Shown here: positions 62,995 through 64,000 of the stretch, piece after piece
Layout of the letters: the number at the start of each line of letters is the position of its first letter
Numbering within the stretch: position 1 is the first letter of the stretch
Made by a program: the position numbers and the translations under genes
From: Sphingobium amiense
Lineage (GTDB): Bacteria; Pseudomonadota; Alphaproteobacteria; Sphingomonadales; Sphingomonadaceae
Direction of reading: 5' to 3'
DNA: 64,000 bases
Assembly (NCBI RefSeq): GCF_003967075.1
Contig: NZ_AP018664.1
Location: 3,560,001 to 3,624,000, forward strand
The notes under the pieces: model-generated
The model's input: the letters and a program-made list of their open reading frames with translations, nothing else
Told to the model about the DNA's origin: nothing
The model's database searches: none

Positions 62995-63167
62995 GGTTTG
63001 ACGGCACTGTACGATCACGCCGTAGCATTGGCTGCAATCGACATCGACCGTGTCGGCATCGAAGATGTCGTGGCCCTGCCCACCTCCAGGCTGACCGACT
63101 TCGATAGCGCTTTTGCCCCGCCGTGTTTGTGCACGGTGACACGGTGCGCATCCGGCCTTCCTCGGGC
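62995..63167. other. Intergenic stretch without a convincing gene
   Basis: No plus-strand gene is seen. On the minus strand a short open stretch encodes GGGQGHDIFDADTVDVDCSQ without a start or ribosome binding site; it could be a decayed gene end. I cannot assign it. Confidence 0.35.
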
Positions 63168-63197
63168 TTGACAGTTTGAGGTTTGTTAGAATAGAAA
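63168..63197 (+). promoter_or_regulatory. Promoter candidate for the WYL regulator
   Basis: TTGACA at 63168-63173 and a weak -10 TAGAAA at 63192-63197, spacer 18. It overlaps the left arm of the palindrome described next. Confidence 0.45.
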
Positions 63198-63231
63198 GTA
63201 TACGGACATCGCAAGGTGTCCCATATACTTT
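63195..63231. promoter_or_regulatory. Long palindrome upstream of the WYL regulator (operator)
   Basis: AAAGTATACGGACA (63195-63208) and TGTCCCATATACTTT (63217-63231) are complementary except for one extra base and one mismatch. BrxR/CapW-type regulators bind such inverted repeats in their own promoter and block transcription. Confidence 0.6.
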
Positions 63232-63260
63232 TTATCCTTTCAAGTGCGGCGGGACGAGCA

Positions 63261-64000
63261 ATGCTGAAATGGGGTGTCGAGAGGCGGTTGGAGTTCATCG
63301 AATTCCGCCTGTTCTGGGAGGGGGGTGTCAATCGCTCTGACCTGATCGATACGTTTGGCGTCTCCGTTCCGCAGGCGTCAAAGGACTTGACCCATTATCA
63401 GGAGCGTGCGCCGCAGAATGCGGTCTATGACAAAAGCGCTCGCCGCTACGTAGCCGGCCCGGAATTTCAGCCGGTGTTTCTAGACCCTGACCCGGACGCC
63501 TATCTCATGCGGCTCCGATCGATGGCGGAAGGTTTCGCCGACGCGGGGGCGAACTGGCTCGCTGCCCCGCCTGACATGGATATCGCTCTGACTTTGCGCC
63601 GTAAGGTCGATACTGAAGTTCTGCGTTCAGTTCTGGCGGCAGTGCGGGAGGAAAGATCGCTGGATCTTCACTACCAATCCATGAACCGCGATCGGCCCGA
63701 TCCGGCATGGCGGCGGATTACCCCGCATGCCTTCGGCTTTGATGGCCTGCGCTGGCATGTGCGGGCCTGGTGCCATGAGACGGAGCGCTTCAAGGATTTC
63801 CTGCTCTCGCGTGTCCTTGGATTCGGCGAGTTCGGCGAGCCAGGTGCTGCTGCGGCACAGGACCGGCTGTGGCAGGAAACCTACGATATCACCCTTGTGC
63901 CGCATCCTGATCTGTCGGTCGGTCAGCAGGCGGTGGTCGCAAAGGATTACAACATGGCGGACGGGCGCGCTGTGCTGACAGTTCGCTACGCCATGCTGTT
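63261..64000 (+). CDS. WYL-domain regulator, CapW/BrxR-like (partial)
   Basis: Open from ATG 63261 to the right edge (246 codons visible). An N-terminal winged helix (LKWGVERRLEFIEFRLFWEG, RSDLIDTFGVSVPQASKDL) is followed by a WYL-type domain (ITPHAFGFDGLRWHVRAWCH, ERFKDFLLSRVLGF) and the start of a C-terminal WCX-like domain. This layout is that of CapW/BrxR, repressors that control CBASS, BREX and other phage-defence operons in response to a ligand. It suggests a defence locus just beyond the window. Confidence 0.85.
   Translation, partial: MLKWGVERRLEFIEFRLFWEGGVNRSDLIDTFGVSVPQASKDLTHYQERAPQNAVYDKSARRYVAGPEFQPVFLDPDPDAYLMRLRSMAEGFADAGANWLAAPPDMDIALTLRRKVDTEVLRSVLAAVREERSLDLHYQSMNRDRPDPAWRRITPHAFGFDGLRWHVRAWCHETERFKDFLLSRVLGFGEFGEPGAAAAQDRLWQETYDITLVPHPDLSVGQQAVVAKDYNMADGRAVLTVRYAML

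Overview
The window opens inside a ribosomal RNA operon (3' end of 23S, 5S, initiator tRNA-Met) of a high-GC alphaproteobacterium. The rRNA/tRNA sequence and the family content (Trb-type conjugation genes, DUF736, DUF2285, DUF2840, DUF2958, RPA-type RepA, IS1380) fit the Sphingomonadales/Rhizobiales style of integrative and conjugative element (ICE). The order is a guess from memory and was not tested. Almost everything after the tRNA reads as one ICE inserted at the 3' end of tRNA-fMet; its right end lies beyond the window.

Layout. 1-1641: rRNA, tRNA, two terminator-like hairpins, and an array of degenerate copies of the tRNA 3' end at an exact 51-bp period. 1456-3454 (minus): large serine recombinase plus a small upstream ORF. 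3676-6416: TacA/TacT-like toxin-antitoxin pair, an IS1380-family insertion sequence, and a decayed tyrosine-integrase tail. 6435-12290 (minus): a tightly packed five-gene cargo operon, AbiEi, AbiEii, SIR2, HerA and a DEDDh exonuclease, which looks like a composite anti-phage island. 12526-20087: an ArdC-like antirestriction gene cut in two by a 6.6-kb element carrying three overlapping tyrosine recombinases and its own intact ArdC. 20084-25647: DUF2958 (frameshifted), a ParB-like protein and small ICE genes of unknown role. 25755-34946: a strawberry-notch-type methylase/helicase gene split by a second, smaller recombinase-in-trio (RIT) element with 38-bp terminal inverted repeats, then a Toprim protein. 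35291-41769: DUF2493, a possible nuclease, a membrane protein, DUF736, HipAB, an XRE regulator and DUF2285 genes. 41906-46396: excisionase-like HTH, RepA with iteron-like repeats, ParA, an RHH partner, DUF2840, TraF peptidase, a second DUF736 and a lytic transglycosylase. 46710-61191: relaxase, TraG coupling protein, an RHH protein and the type IV secretion operon trbB-C-D-E-J-K-L-F-G-I plus DUF2274. 61186-64000: TetR regulator with palindromic operators and a truncated efflux-adaptor start, a LysR regulator, and a WYL (CapW/BrxR-like) regulator running off the edge.

How it works together. The relaxase, TraG and Trb genes form the transfer machine. RepA, ParA and ParB would keep the excised circle, TA modules (TacAT, HipBA) would discourage loss, and ArdC, the helicase/methylase and the SIR2-HerA operon handle conflict with restriction systems and phages. 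Four genes (both ArdC copies, ParB, and the gene at 23928) share a similar structured 5' leader ending at the ribosome binding site, which suggests a common post-transcriptional control layer.
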